Assembly: GCF_038502225.1 (NCBI RefSeq)
Contig: NC_091293.1
Coordinates: forward strand, 10,183,910-10,247,909
From: Cherax quadricarinatus
Lineage: Eukaryota > Arthropoda > Malacostraca > Decapoda > Parastacidae
Direction: 5' to 3'
Length of the DNA: 64,000 nucleotides
In this document: piece after piece, positions 37,313 to 49,415 of the stretch
How the letters are laid out: the number at the start of each line of letters is the position of its first letter
Position numbering within the stretch: position 1 is the first letter of the stretch
Notes under the pieces: generated by a model
Told to the model about the DNA's origin: nothing
Databases searched by the model: none
What the model saw: only the letters and a program-made list of their open reading frames with translations
Translations under genes and position numbers: made by a program

Positions 37313-37820
37313 TGGAGTGGTAGGTGGAGTGGTGGTAGGTGGTAGGTGGTAGTAGTGGTGTGGTAGTGTGGTGGTAGTAGTGGTGTGGTAGTGTAGTGTA
37401 GTGGTGGAGTGGTGTGAGTGTAGTGAGTAGTAGTGGTAGTAGTGGTAGTGGTGTAGTAGTAGGTAGTAGTGGTGAGTAGTAGTATAGTGGTGTAGTAGTA
37501 GTATGTAGTAGTGGTAGTAGTGGTGTGTGGTAGTGGTTGTGAGTGATTGTATAGTGGTAGTGGTAGGTAGTGTGGTGTAGTGATGTAGTGGTGTAAGTAG
37601 TGGAAGTGGTGTAGGTGTGGAGTAGGTAGTGGTAGTAGTGGAGTGAGTGGTGGTATTGTAGTAGTGTAGTGGTGAGTGGTGTAGTGGTATGTGGTAGTGG
37701 TGGTGTAGGTGGTGGTAGTGGATTGTAGTAGTGGTAGTAGTGGTAGTAGATGGTGGTGTGGTAGTGGAGTAGTAGTGGTGTAGTAGTGGAGTGTAGTTGA
37801 GTGGTAGTGGAGTAGTACCA
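37205..37820. repeat. GTA/GTG-rich microsatellite region
   Basis: About 110 bases of nearly pure (GTA)n at 37226-37312 grade into a longer, irregular mix of GTA, GTG and GGTAGTGGTG for another 500 bases. A second short (GTA)n patch is at 37900-37930. The poly-Thr/poly-Tyr frames on the minus strand come from this and are not genes. It lies in the intron between exons 3 and 4. Confidence 0.9.
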
Positions 37821-37930
37821 TCGGAATTATTTTTATAATAGCAATAACAGAAATAAACAGCAGTACGAGTAGTGCTACAAAGAACTGTTTTAGACATGAT
37901 AGTAGTAGTAGTAGCAGTAGTAGCAGCAGT

Positions 37931-38584
37931 AGAGTAATAACAGTATTAGTAGTAGTGTTGTAGTAATAGCAGTAGAAATAGCAGTAGCTCTTAATTTTGT
38001 TGTCGATACTGTAGTAGTTATCATATGCATAAAAATAGTTTTACCAGTAGTCATATACTTGTAGTTATCATGTATATTTATCATGTACATTATCATGTAC
38101 TCTGAACTCTAAGAATACATGTCCTCTCAGGGCACTCATGCCGCCTTTCACTCTAAAAAATACCAAAAAAGATAACTGGTGGGGGTCCTGTTGTCTCACA
38201 CCATCTTCGCCTTTAAACCCAGGGCAGCTAACAAGATACCCTAATATGATTAACTTCTCACGAGGCTAGAGGAAAGAAGATTGAGAAAGCACATGATCAC
38301 GACGTACATGATACTCACAGCCACCAAGAAAATCGACAAGGAGATGGTGTTCACTAAGGAATTATTGTGACACTAAATTGCTGATAAAGCATTACCCTAA
38401 CTCTAGGGTAATGCTTCGCCAGCTCATGAATTCTGTAACATACAGCCTCCCTACCCCCTGGTTTCAATCCCCTGAAGCCTGAATCCCTTCACTTGGTCTC
38501 GGGGCTTCGCTAAAGCGGGTAAGAAGTAAGATTCCTCCTGAAAAATGTGATTAAGTCAGAGAGATATAATAGAGAATTTCTCCA
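37931..38584. other. Intronic sequence with no recognised feature
   Basis: AT-rich at first, then mixed composition. I find no credible coding frame, no element signature and no tandem repeat apart from short AGTAGT remnants at the left. The right edge merges with the 27-bp array at 38585. Confidence 0.6.
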
Positions 38585-41500
38585 TTGTAGAGGTTGAGAG
38601 TGTAACACACAGTGAAGAGGTTGAGAGTGTAACACACACTGTAGAGGTTGAGACTGTAACACACACTGTAGAGGTTGAGAGTGTAACACACACTGTAGGT
38701 TGAGAGTGTAACACACACTGTAGAGATTGAGAGTGTAACACACACTGTAAAGGTTGAGAGTGTAACACACAGTGAAGAGGTTGAGAGTGTAACACACACT
38801 GTAGAGGTTGAGAGTGTAACACACACTGTAGAGGTTGAGAGTGTAACACACACTGTAGGTTGAGAGTGTAACACACACTGTAGAGATTGAGAGTGTAACA
38901 CACACTGTAAAGGTTGAGAGTGTAACACACAGTGAAGAGGTTGAGAGTGTAACACACACTGTAGAGGTTGAGAGTGTAACACACAGAGAAGAGGTTCAGA
39001 GTGTAACACACACTGTAGAGGTTGAGAGTGTAACACACACTGTAGAGATTGAGAGTGTAACACACACTGTAAAGGTTGAGAGTGTAACACACACTGTAGA
39101 GATTGAGAATGTAACACACAATGTAGAGGTTGAGAGTGTAACACACAGTGAAGAGGTTGAGAGTGTAACACACACTGTAGAGGTTCAGAGTGTAACACAC
39201 ACTGTAGGTTGAGAGTGTAACACACTGTAGAGGTTGAAAATGTAACACACACTGTAAAGGTTGAGAGTGTAACACACACTGTAGAGATTGAGAATGTAAC
39301 ACACACTGTAGAGGTTGAGAGTGTAACACACACTGTAGAGATTGAGAATGTAACACACAGTGAAAAATTGAGAGTGTAACACACACTTACCTGGAGTTTA
39401 CCTGGAGAGAGTTCCGGGGGTCAACGCCCCCGCGGCCCGGTCTGTAACCAGGCCTCCTTAGGTCAGTGTCCCAGGATGCGACCCACACCAGTCGACTCAC
39501 ACCCAGGTACCCATTTTACTAATGGGGAACATAGACAACAGGTGGAAAGAAACACGTCCAATGTTTCTACTCTGGCTGGGAATCGAACCCAGGACCTCAC
39601 CGTGTGAAGCGAGAGCGTTAACCACCAGGCCACCAGAGCCCTGTAGAGGTTGAGAATGTAACACACACTGTAGAGATTGAGAATGTAACACACAGTGAAA
39701 AATTGAGAGTGTAACACACACTGTAGAGGTTGAGAGTGTAACACACACTGTAGAGGTTGAGAGTGTAACACACACTGTAGAGGTTGAGAGTGTAACACAC
39801 ACTGTAGAGATTGAGAGTGTAACACACACTGTAAAGGTTGAGAGTGTAACACACACTGTAGAGATTGAGAATGTAACACACAGTGAAAAATTGAGAGTGT
39901 AACACACACTGTAGAGGTTCAGAGTGTAACACACGCTGTAGAGGTTGAGAGTGTAACACACACTGTAGAGGTTGAAAATGTAACACACACTGTAAAGGTT
40001 GAGAGTGTAACACACACTGTAGAGGTTGAGAGTGTAACACACACTGTAGAGATTGAGAATGTAACACACACTGTAGAGGTTGAGAGTGTAACACACACTG
40101 TAGAGGTTCAGAGTGTAACACACACTGTAGGTTGAGAGTGTAACACACACTGTAGAGGTTGAAAATGTAACACACACTGTAGAGGTTGAGAGTGTAACAC
40201 ACACTGTAGAGGTTGAGTGTAACACACACTGTAGAGATTGAGAATGTAACACACACTGTAGAGGTTGAGAGTGTAACACACACTGTAGAGGTTGAGTGTA
40301 ACACACACTGTAGAGATTGAGAATGTAACACACACTGTAGAGGTTGAGAGTGTAACACACACTGTAGAGGTTGAGTGTAACACACACTGTAGAGATTGAG
40401 AATGTAACACACACTGTAGAGGTTGAGAGTGTAACACACACTGTAGAGGTTGAGAGTGAAACACACACTGTAGAGGTTGAGAATGTAACACACATTGTAG
40501 AGGTTGAGAGTGTAACACACACTGTAGAGGTTGAGAGTGTAACACACACTGTAAAGGTTGAGAGTGTAACACACACTGTAGAGATTGAGAATGTAACACA
40601 CTCTGTAGAGGTTGATAGTGTAACACACAGTGAAGAGGTTGAGAGTGTAACACACACTGTAGAGGTAGAAAATGTAACACACACTGTAAAGGTTGAGAGT
40701 GTAACACACACTGTAGAGATTGAGAATGTAACACACACTGTAGAGGTTGAGAGTGTAACACACACTGTAGAGGTTGAGAGTGTAACACACACTGTAGAGA
40801 TTGAGAATGTAACACACACTGTAGAGATTGAGAATGTAACACACACTGTAGAGGTTGAGAGTGTAACACACACTGTAGAGGTTGAAAATGTAACACACAC
40901 TGTAAAGGTTGAGAGTGTAACACACACTGTAGAGATTGAGAATGTAACACACACTGTAGAGGTTGAGAGTGTAACACACACTGTAGAGGTTGAGAGTGTA
41001 ACACACACTGTAGAGATTGAGAATGTAACACACACTGTAGAGATTGAGAATGTAACACACACTGTAGAGGTTGAGAGTGTAACACACACTGTAGAGGTTG
41101 AGAGTGTAACACACACTGTAGAGATTGAGAATGTAACACACACTGTAGAGATTGAGAATGTAACACACACTGTAGAGGTTGAGAGTGTAACACACACTGT
41201 AGAGATTGAGAATGTAACACACACTGTAGAGGTTGAGAGTGTAACACACACTGTAGAGGTTCAGAGTGTAACACACACTGTAGGTTGAGAGTGTAACACA
41301 CACTGTAGAGGTTGAGAGTGTAACACACACTGTAGAGGTTGAAAATGTAACACACACTGTAGAGGTTGAGAGTGTAACACACACTGTAGAGGTTGAGTGT
41401 AACACACACTGTAGAGATTGAGAATGTAACACACACTGTAGAGGTTGAGAGTGTAACACACACTGTAGAGGTTGAGTGTAACACACACTGTAGAGATTGA

Positions 41501-42889
41501 GAATGTAACACACACTGTAGAGGTTGAGAGTGTAACACACACTGTAGAGGTTGAGAGTGAAACACACACTGTAGAGGTTGAGAATGTAACACACATTGTA
41601 GAGGTTGAGAGTGTAACACACACTGTAGAGGTTGAGAGTGTAACACACACTGTAAAGGTTGAGAGTGTAACACACACTGTAGAGATTGAGAATGTAACAC
41701 ACTCTGTAGAGGTTGATAGTGTAACACACAGTGAAGAGGTTGAGAGTGTAACACACACTGTAGAGGTTGAAAATGTAACACACACTGTAAAGGTTGAGAG
41801 TGTAACACACACTGTAGAGATTGAGAATGTAACACACACTGTAGAGGTTGAGAGTGTAACACACACTGTAGAGGTTGAGAGTGTAACACACACTGTAGAG
41901 ATTGAGAATGTAACACACACTGTAGAGATTGAGAATGTAACACACACTGTAGAGGTTGAGAGTGTAACACACACTGTAGAGGTTGAAAATGTAACACACA
42001 CTGTAAAGGTTGAGAGTGTAACACACACTGTAGAGATTGAGAATGTAACACACACTGTAGAGGTTGAGAGTGTAACACACACTGTAGAGGTTGAGAGTGT
42101 AACACACACTGTAGAGATTGAGAATGTAACACACACTGTAGAGATTGAGAATGTAACACACACTGTAGAGGTTGAGAGTGTAACACACACTGTAGAGGTT
42201 GAGAGTGTAACACACACTGTAGAGATTGAGAATGTAACACACACTGTAGAGATTGAGAATGTAACACACACTGTAGAGGTTGAGAGTGTAACACACACTG
42301 TAGAGATTGAGAATGTAACACACACTGTAGAGGTTGAGAGTGTAACACACACTGTAGAGGTTCAGAGTGTAACACACACTGTAGGTTGAGAGTGTAACAC
42401 ACACTGTAGAGGTTGAAAATGTAACGCACACTGTAGAGGTTGAGAGTGTAACACACACTGTAGAGGTTGAGAGTGTAACACACACTGTAGAGATTGAGAG
42501 CGTAACACACACTGTAGAGGTTGAGAGTGTAACACACACTGTAGAGGGTGAGTGTAACACACACTGTAGAGATTGAGAATGTAACACACACTGTAGAGGT
42601 TGAGAGTGTAACACACACTGTAGAGGTTGAGTGTAACACACACTGTAGAGATTGAGAATGTAACACACACTGTAGAGGTTGAGAGTGTAACACACACTGT
42701 AGAGGTTGAGAGTGAAACACACACTGTAGAGGTTGAGAATGTAACACACATTGTAGAGGTTGAGAGTGTAACACACACTGTAGAGGTTGAGAGTGGAACA
42801 CACACTGTAGAGGTTGAGCGTGGAACACACACTGTAGAGGTTGAGAGTGGAACACACACTGTAGAGATTGAGAGTGGAACACACACTGG
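38585..42889. repeat. 27-bp minisatellite, about 150 units, with a SINE inside
   Basis: The plus-strand unit consists of GTAGAGGTTGAGAGT and GTAACACACACT; variants include GTAGAGATTGAGAAT, GTAAAGGTTGAG, AGTGAAGAGGTT and 24-base forms lacking GAG. Being nine codons long it keeps several frames open (VEVESVTHT on plus; SVCYTLNLY and TVCVTLSTS on minus). Two blocks of about 1.1 kb (40371-41288 and 41472-42389) are nearly identical with a spacing of 1101 bases, so the array has a higher-order period. The last units mutate to GTGGAACACACACTG. It lies in the intron between Ig exons 3 and 4. Confidence 0.95.
39388..39640 (-). mobile_element. tRNA-derived SINE inserted in the 27-bp array
   Basis: On the minus strand the 5' end reads GGCTCTGGTGGCCTGGTGG, then a body with GGTTCGATTCC. 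These fit the A box and exactly match the B box of tRNA promoters for RNA polymerase III. The 3' 70 bases match the 3' end of the LINE at 5544-5614, so the SINE probably borrows that LINE's machinery. It interrupts one 27-bp unit cleanly between CACACT and GTAGAGG; any target duplication is no more than about two bases. Confidence 0.75.
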
Positions 42890-43061
42890 GAGAGTCGGGA
42901 TGGAGGCACAATCCGGAGCGAGAGGTTAATTCAAATATTCTCAAACTAATTAGGTTAAGAAAGGTTATCACATCCATCAACAATAGCGAAAAGACGAGGT
43001 CCAGGAGCTGGAGAACGTTCATCACCAACGTAAACGAGAATACATGTTGACACTTGCACAC

Positions 43062-45244
43062 AGGAGTCGAATGGGAAAAGTCGAATGGGAAGAGTCGAAT
43101 GGGAAAAGCCAAACTATGAAAGGGGGGACTACACTGGTATGAGGAACTTCCTGCGGGAGGTTCAGTGGGACAGAGAACTGGTAGGAAAGTCAGTAAACGA
43201 AATGATGGAATATGTAACAACAAAGTGCAAGGAGGCAGAAGAAAGGTTTGTTCCCAAGGGCAACAGAAATAATGGGAAGACCAAAGCGAGTCCTTGGTTT
43301 ACCTGAAGGTGTAGGGAGGCAAAAACTATGTGCATTAGAGAATCGAAGAGGTACAGAAGGCAAAGGACCCAATAAAATAAGAAGATTAGCAGAGAGCCAG
43401 AAACGAATATGCACAGATAAGGAGGGAGGCTCAGCGACAGTACGAAAACGACATAGCATTGAAAGCCAGGTCTGACGCGAAACTGATGTATAACCACATT
43501 AGGAGAAAGACAACAGTGTTACACCAGGTGATCAGGCTGAGGAAAGAAGGTGGGGAACTCACAAGAAACGATCAAGAGGTATGCGGGGAGCTCAACAAGA
43601 GATTTAAGGAAGTATTCACAGTGGAGACAGGACAGAGGGGGACACCAACAGGGAATACACCAACAAGTGCTGGATGACATACACACAACTAAGGAGGAGG
43701 TGAAGAAGCTGCTAAGTGACCTTGACACCTCAAAGACAATGGGATTGGACAATATCTCACAGTGGGTCCATAGAGAGGGAGCAGAAACGCTGTGTGTGCC
43801 ATTAACCACAATCTTCACCACATCCCTTGAAACTGGGCAACTAACCGAAGTATGGAAGACGGCAAATGTAGTTCCCATTTTTGAAAAAGGAGACAGAAAA
43901 GAGGCACTAAACTACAGACCAGTGTCACTGGCGTGTATAGTATGCAAAGTCATGGAGACGATTATCAGGAGGAGAGTGGTGGAGCACCTAGAACGGAACA
44001 ATATTATAAACGACAACCAGCACGGATTCATGAAAGGCAAATCCTCTGTCACAAACCTTCTGGAGTTACAGAATTAAGACACGAGAGAGGGGTGGGATGA
44101 TTGCATTTTCTTGGGCTGCAAGAAGGCCTTCGACACAGTTCCTCACAAGAGATTAGTACAGAAACTAGAGGATCAGGCAGGTATAATGGGAAGGGCACTG
44201 CAATGGATCAGAGAATACCTGACAGGGAGGCAACAACGAGTCATGGTACGTGATGAGGCATCACACTGGGCACCTGAGACGAGCGGGGTCCCACAGGGGT
44301 CGGTCCTACGACCAGTGCTATTTTTGGTATATGTGAATGGCATGATGGAAGGGATAGACTCAGAGGTGTCCGTGTTTGCAGATGATGTGAAGTTAATGAA
44401 GAGAATTAAATCAGATGAGGACCAGGCAGGACTTCAAAGAGACCTGGACAGGCTGGACACCTAGTCCAGCAACTGGCTTCTCGAATTCAACCCTGCAAAT
44501 GCAAAGTCATGAAGATCGGAAAAGGGCAAAAAAGACCGGAGACAGAGTATAGGTGGCCAAAGATTGCAAACCTCGCTCAAGGAGAAAGATCTTGGAGTGA
44601 GTATAACACTGACCACGTCTCTGGAGGCACACATCAACCAGATAACTGCTGCAGCATATGGGCGCCTAGCAAACCTGAGATTAGCGTTCCGTTACCTAAG
44701 TAAGGAATCTTTCAAGACACTGTACACCGGGTACGTCAGGCCCCTACTGGAGTATGCAGCACCAGTTTTTTACCCGAACCGGGTCAAGCACGTTAAGAAA
44801 TTAGAGAAAGTGCAAAGGTTTGCGACAAGGTTAGTTCCAGAGTTAAGGGGAATGTCCTACGAAGAAAGGCCTGACGACACTGGAGGACAGAAGTGTTAGG
44901 AGAGATATGATAACGACATACAAAATACTGCGTGGAATAGACAAGGTGGACAGAGACAAGATGTTCCAAAGATGGGACACAGAAACACGGGGTCACTCTT
45001 GGAAGAGGAAGACTCAAATGAGTCACTGGGATGTTAGGGAGTATTTCTTCAGTCATAGAGTGATTAGGAAGTGGAACAGTCTGGCGAGTGATGTAGTGGA
45101 GGCAGGAACCGTACAGAGCTTTAAGACGAGGTATGATAAAGCTCATGGAGCAGGGAGAGAGAGGACCTAGCAGCGTTCAGTGAAGAGGCGGGGCCAGGAG
45201 CTGAGTCTCGACCCCTGCAACCACAGTTAGGTGAGTACACACTT
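43062..45244 (+). mobile_element. CR1-like LINE (family X), ORF2 3' two thirds plus 3' UTR, sense orientation
   Basis: Broken plus-strand frames give NYERGDYTGMRNFLREVQW (endonuclease-RT linker), EEVKKLLSDLDTSKTMGLDN, VVPIFEKGDRKEALNYRPVS, KKAFDTVPHKRLVQKLED (motif A), [19 protein letters not shown] (motif B), SVFADDVKLMKRI (motif C) and YVRPLLEYAAPV. Frame changes occur near 43310, 43680, 44080, 44462 and 44880. GTCGAATGGGAA is repeated three times at 43066-43100. The 3' UTR holds the family's GGCGGGGCCAGGAGCT block and ends with TTAGGTGAGTACAC at 45227-45240. An inactive, 5'-truncated copy. Confidence 0.85.
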
Positions 45245-45417
45245 ATGTAACCCTCCACTACATCTTTCTTCTTTTTCTCCTTCGTCGTCTTCTTCTTCTG
45301 TTTCAAGTGTTGTAACATCAAAAGTCATTTGCACCTCATTCCAGACGTTTAAAACCTAGCAGCAATACATTATGTGAAGTGTTGCCAATGAGTGTTCCTC
45401 TGGTGCACCTTTACCAG

Positions 45418-45545
45418 GTATGGAGTCACCGGTCTGGACCACAAACTTGACCCTCAACACCACTCACCACCTTCATAAGAGAGAGACATTGAGACTAGAG
45501 TGTACTGCAACAGGAGTGCCACCCCCTGCCTACCACTGGAGCAAG
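45418..45545 (+). CDS. Host gene exon 4: N-terminal half of the third Ig domain
   Basis: The acceptor CACCTTTACCAG ends at 45417. Phase 1 entry joins the C left by exon 3 to GT (Arg). The frame then reads MESPVWTTNLTLNTTHHLHK, RETLRLECTATGVPPPAYHW and SK: an I-set Ig N-terminal half with the first Cys and core Trp. It exits in phase 0 at AAG before GTGAGC (45546), and exon 5 continues with DGVEV, giving the common W-S-K-D-G turn. The last 23 exon bases plus the first 17 intron bases form the unit of the 40-bp array that follows immediately. Confidence 0.8.
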
Positions 45546-48028
45546 GTGAGCTATGATGCCTTCCCCTGCCTACCACTGGTGCAAGGTGAGCTATGATGCC
45601 TTCCCCTTCCTACCACTGGAGCAAGGTGAGCTATGATGCCTTCCCCTTCCTACCACTGGTGCAAGGTGAGCTATGATGCCTTCCCCTGCCTACCACTGGA
45701 GCAAGGTGAGCTATGATGCCTTCCCCTGCCTACCACTGATGCAAGGTGAGCTATGATGCCTTCCCCTTCCTACCAATGGAGCAAGGTGAGCTATGATGCC
45801 TTCCCCTGCCTACCACCGGTGCAAGGTGAGCTATGATGCCTTCCCCTGCCTACCACTGGAGCAAGGTGAGCTATGATGCCTTCCCCTTCCTACCAATGGT
45901 GCAAGGTGAGCTATGATGCCTTCCCCTGCCTACCACTGGAGCAAGGTGAGCTATGATGCCTTCCCCTTCCTACCACTGGTGCAAGGTGAGCTATGATGCC
46001 TTCCCCTGCCTACCACTGGAGCAAGGTGAGCTATGATGCCTTCCCCTTCCTACCACTGGTGCAAGGTGAGCTATGATGCCTTCCCCTGCCTACCACCGGT
46101 GCAAGGTGAGCTATGATGCCTTCCCCTGCCTACCACTGGAGCAAGGTGAGCTATGATGCCTTCCCCTGCCTACCACTGGAGCAAGGTGAACTATAATGCT
46201 TTCCCCTGCCTACCACTGGTGCAAGGTGAGCTATGATGCCTTCCCCTTCCTACCACTGGAGCAAGGTGAGCTATGATGCCTTCCCCTGCCTACCACTGGA
46301 GCAAGGTGAGCTATGATGCCTTCCCCTGCCTACCACTGGAGCAAGGTGAGCTATGATGCCTTCCCCTGCCTACCACTGGTGCAAGGTGAGCTATGATGCC
46401 TTCCCCTTCCTACCACTGGAGCAAGGTGAGCTATGATGCCTTCCCCTGCCTACCACCGGTGCAAGGTGAGCTATGATGCCTTCCCCTGCCTACCACTGGA
46501 GCAAGGTGAGCTATGATGCCTTCCCCTTCCTACCACTGGTGCAAGGTGAGCTATGATGCCTTCCCCTGCCTACCACTGGAGCAAGGTGAGCTATGATGCC
46601 TTCCCCTTCCTACCACTGGTGCAAGGTGAGCTATGATGCCTTCCCCTTCCTACCACTGGAGCAAGGTGAGTTATGATGCCTTCTCCTTCCTACCACTGGA
46701 GCAAGGTGAGTTATGATGCCTTCCCCTTCCTACCACTGGAGCAAGGTGAGTTATGATGCCTTCCCCTTCCTACCACTGGAGCAAGGTGAGCTATGATGCC
46801 TTCCCCTTTCTACCACTGGAGCAAGGTGAGTTATGATGCCTTCCCCTTCCTACCACTGGAGCAAGGTGAGTTATGATGCCTTCCCCTTTCTACCACTGGA
46901 GCAAGGTGAGCTATGATGCCTTCCCCTTCCTACCACTGGAGCAAGGTGAGCTATGATGCCTTCCCCTTCCTACCACTGGAGCAAGGTGAGCTATGATGCC
47001 TTCCACTTCCTACCACTGGAGCAAGGTGAGCTATGATGCCTTCCCCTTCCTACCACTGGTGCAAGGTGAGCTACGATGCCTTCCCCTTCCTACCACTGGA
47101 GCAAGGTGAGCTATGAGGCCTTCCCCTTCCTACCACTGGAGCAAGGTGAGCTATGATGCCTTCCCCTTCCTACCACTGGTGCAAGGTGAGCTATGATGAA
47201 TTCCCCTTCCTACTACTGGAGCAAGGTGAGCTATGATGCCTTCCCCTTCCTACCACTGGAGCAAGGTGAGCTATGATGAATTCCCCTTCCTACCACTGGT
47301 GCAAGGTGAGCTATGATGAATTCCCCTTCCTACCACTGGTGCAAGGTGAGCTATTATGCCTTCCCCTTCCTACCACTGGTGCAAGGTGAGCTATGATGAA
47401 TTCCCCTTCCTACCACTGGTGCAAGGTGAGCTATGATGCCTTCCCCTTCCTACCACTGGAGCAAGGTGAGCTATTATGCCTTCCCCTTCCTACCACTGGT
47501 GCAAGGTGACCTATGATGAATTCCCCTTCCTACCACTGGAGCAAGGTGAGCTATTATGCCTTCCCTTCCTACCACTGGTGCAAGGTGAGCTATGATGAAT
47601 TCCCCTGCCTACCACTGGTGCAAGGTGAGCTATTATGCCTTCCCCTTCCTACCACTGGTGCAAGGTGAGCTATAATGCCTTCCCCTTCCTACCACTGGTG
47701 CAAGGTGAGCTATGATGAATTCCCCTTCCTACTACTGGAGCAAGGTGAGCTATGATGCCTTCCCCTGCCTACCACTGGTGCAAGGTGAGCTATTATGCCT
47801 TCCCCTTCCTACCACTGGTGCAAGGTGAGCTATGATGCCTTTCCCTGCCTACCACTGGAGCAAGGTGAGCTGTGATGCCTTCCCCTTCCTACCACTGGAG
47901 CAAGGTGAGCTATGATGCCTTCCCCTGCCTACCACTGGACAAAGGTGAGCTATGATGCCTTCCCCTGCCTACCACTGGAGCAAGGTGAGCTATGATGCCT
48001 TCCCCTTCCTACCACTGGTGCAAGGTGG
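45523..48028 (+). repeat. 40-bp minisatellite, about 62 units, carrying the 5' splice site of Ig exon 4
   Basis: The unit is CTACCACTGGAGCAAG, GTGAGCTATGATG, CCTTCCCCTGC, with common variants GGTGCAAG, CCTTCC for CCTGCC, and GATGAATT. It starts inside exon 4, and each unit repeats the exon's final 23 bases and the first 17 of the intron, including the AAG/GTGAGC donor. The period becomes slightly irregular after 47560. The 40-base length is not a multiple of three, so the array soon reaches stop codons in any frame. Confidence 0.95.
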
Positions 48029-48124
48029 CTAGAGAGCACATCGAAGTGCTAGAGAGCTAGAGAGCACATCGAAGTGCTAGAGAGCTAGAGAGCACATCGA
48101 AGTGCTAGAGAGCTAGAGAGCACA
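48029..48124. repeat. 28-bp tandem repeat, about 3.4 units
   Basis: CTAGAGAGCACATCGAAGTG plus CTAGAGAG, three full units and a partial one, starting directly where the 40-bp array breaks off. Confidence 0.85.
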
Positions 48125-48348
48125 TAGCGGAGTTTCCATAGGAAACTCTAAACTAGGAGGAGAGTAAACTTGCGTTATTAGTTGGAGTAGCGAGGAGTCA
48201 GAAGGACTTGTAAGGTGGCAGCTGTGCTGAGAAGTTGGTCTGCTATATCTAGTGGAACCTTTCTGTGGAGATGGAGGTGTGAACTGGTAGACGAGGGTGG
48301 ACTTTATTTTATTCTGCTATTCTGGCAAGAGGTGTGAGATTAAAAAAT
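48125..48348. other. Intronic sequence with no recognised feature
   Basis: About 220 bases of mixed composition between the 28-bp repeat and the next LINE. It may include degraded 5' sequence of that LINE, but I could not read it. Confidence 0.5.
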
Positions 48349-49415
48349 AATGAATGTAACACAAAGTAGGAGTTGTCACAGTTGCTCTTTGCTGATGACA
48401 CTGTACTTTTAGAAGATTCTGAAGAGAAGTTGCAGAGGCTGGTGGATGAGTTTGGTAGGGTATGTAAAAGAAGGAAATTAAAACTGAACATAGGAAAGAG
48501 TAAGGTGATGAGGATTACCAAAAAAAAATTAAGCAATGAAAGAATGGATATCAGATTGGAGGGAGAGAATATGGAGGAGGTGGATACATTTAGATATTTA
48601 GGAGAGGACGTGTCAGCAGATGAGTCTATGAAAGATGAGGTGAATCATAGAATTGATGAGGGGAAAAGGGTGAGTGGTGCACCTAGGAGTCTGTGGAGAC
48701 AACGAACTTTGTCCACAGAAGCAAAGACAGGAATGTTTGAGAGTATAGTTATACCAACACTCTTATATGGGTGTGAAACATGGGAGATGAATGTTGCAAC
48801 GAGGAGAAGGCTGAAGGCAGTGGAGATGCCATGTCTGAGGGCAATGTGCGGTGTGAATATAATGCAGAGAATTCGTAGTTTGGAAGTTAGGAGGAGGTGC
48901 GGAATTACCAAAACTATTATCCAGAAGGCTGAGGAGGGGATGTTGAGGTAGTTCGGATATTTAGAGAGACTGAAATGAAATAGAATTACCTGAAAAGCGT
49001 ATAAATGTGTAGTGGATGGAAGGCAGGGTAGGGGTCGGCCTAGGAATGGTTGGAGGGAGGGGGTAAAGAGGGGTTTTGTGTGCGTGGGGCTTGGACTTCC
49101 AGCAAGCATGCGTGAGCGTGTTAGGTAAGAACAAGTGGAGACAAGTGGTTTTTAGGACTTGACGTGCTGTTGGAGTGTGAGCAAGATAATTTTTATGAAA
49201 GGAGTCAAGGAAACCGGCAGGCTGGACTTAAGTCCTGGAGATGGGAAGTACAGTGCCAGCACTCTGAAGGAGGAGTGTTAATGTTGCAGTTTTATAAGTG
49301 TAGTGCAGGCGCGCCTCTGGCACGTCAGTGATGGAGTGAATGATGATGAAAGTGTTTCCTCTTTTCCGGATCATCCTACATTGATAGGAAATGGCCAATG
49401 TGTTAATAAAAAATT
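48349..49415 (+). mobile_element. Second-lineage LINE (possibly RTE-related), RT 3' part and 3' UTR
   Basis: The plus-strand frame reads SQLLFADDTVLLEDSEEKLQ (RT motif C), NIGKSKVMRI, DTFRYLGEDVSADESM, IPTLLYGCETWEMN and RSLEVRRRCGITKTIIQKAE, then passes stops at 48949 and beyond into GRQGRGRPRNGW. The YGCETW and GRGRPR motifs separate it from the CR1-like family here. The 3' UTR (49190-49415) has CTGAAGGAGGAGTGTTAATG and ends in AATAAAAAATTAATAG. Clade assignment is tentative. Dead copy: several stops, RT N-terminus missing. Confidence 0.7.

Noticed and set aside
37195..37897. Poly-Thr/poly-Tyr proteins on the minus strand
   Set aside because: Translation of a GTA/GTG microsatellite.
39497..43223. 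Minus-strand frames of 1201, 933 and 584 codons as Cys-rich repeat proteins
   Set aside because: The 27-bp period is a multiple of three and the unit lacks stops in several frames; the frames overlap one another and no start or domain is credible.
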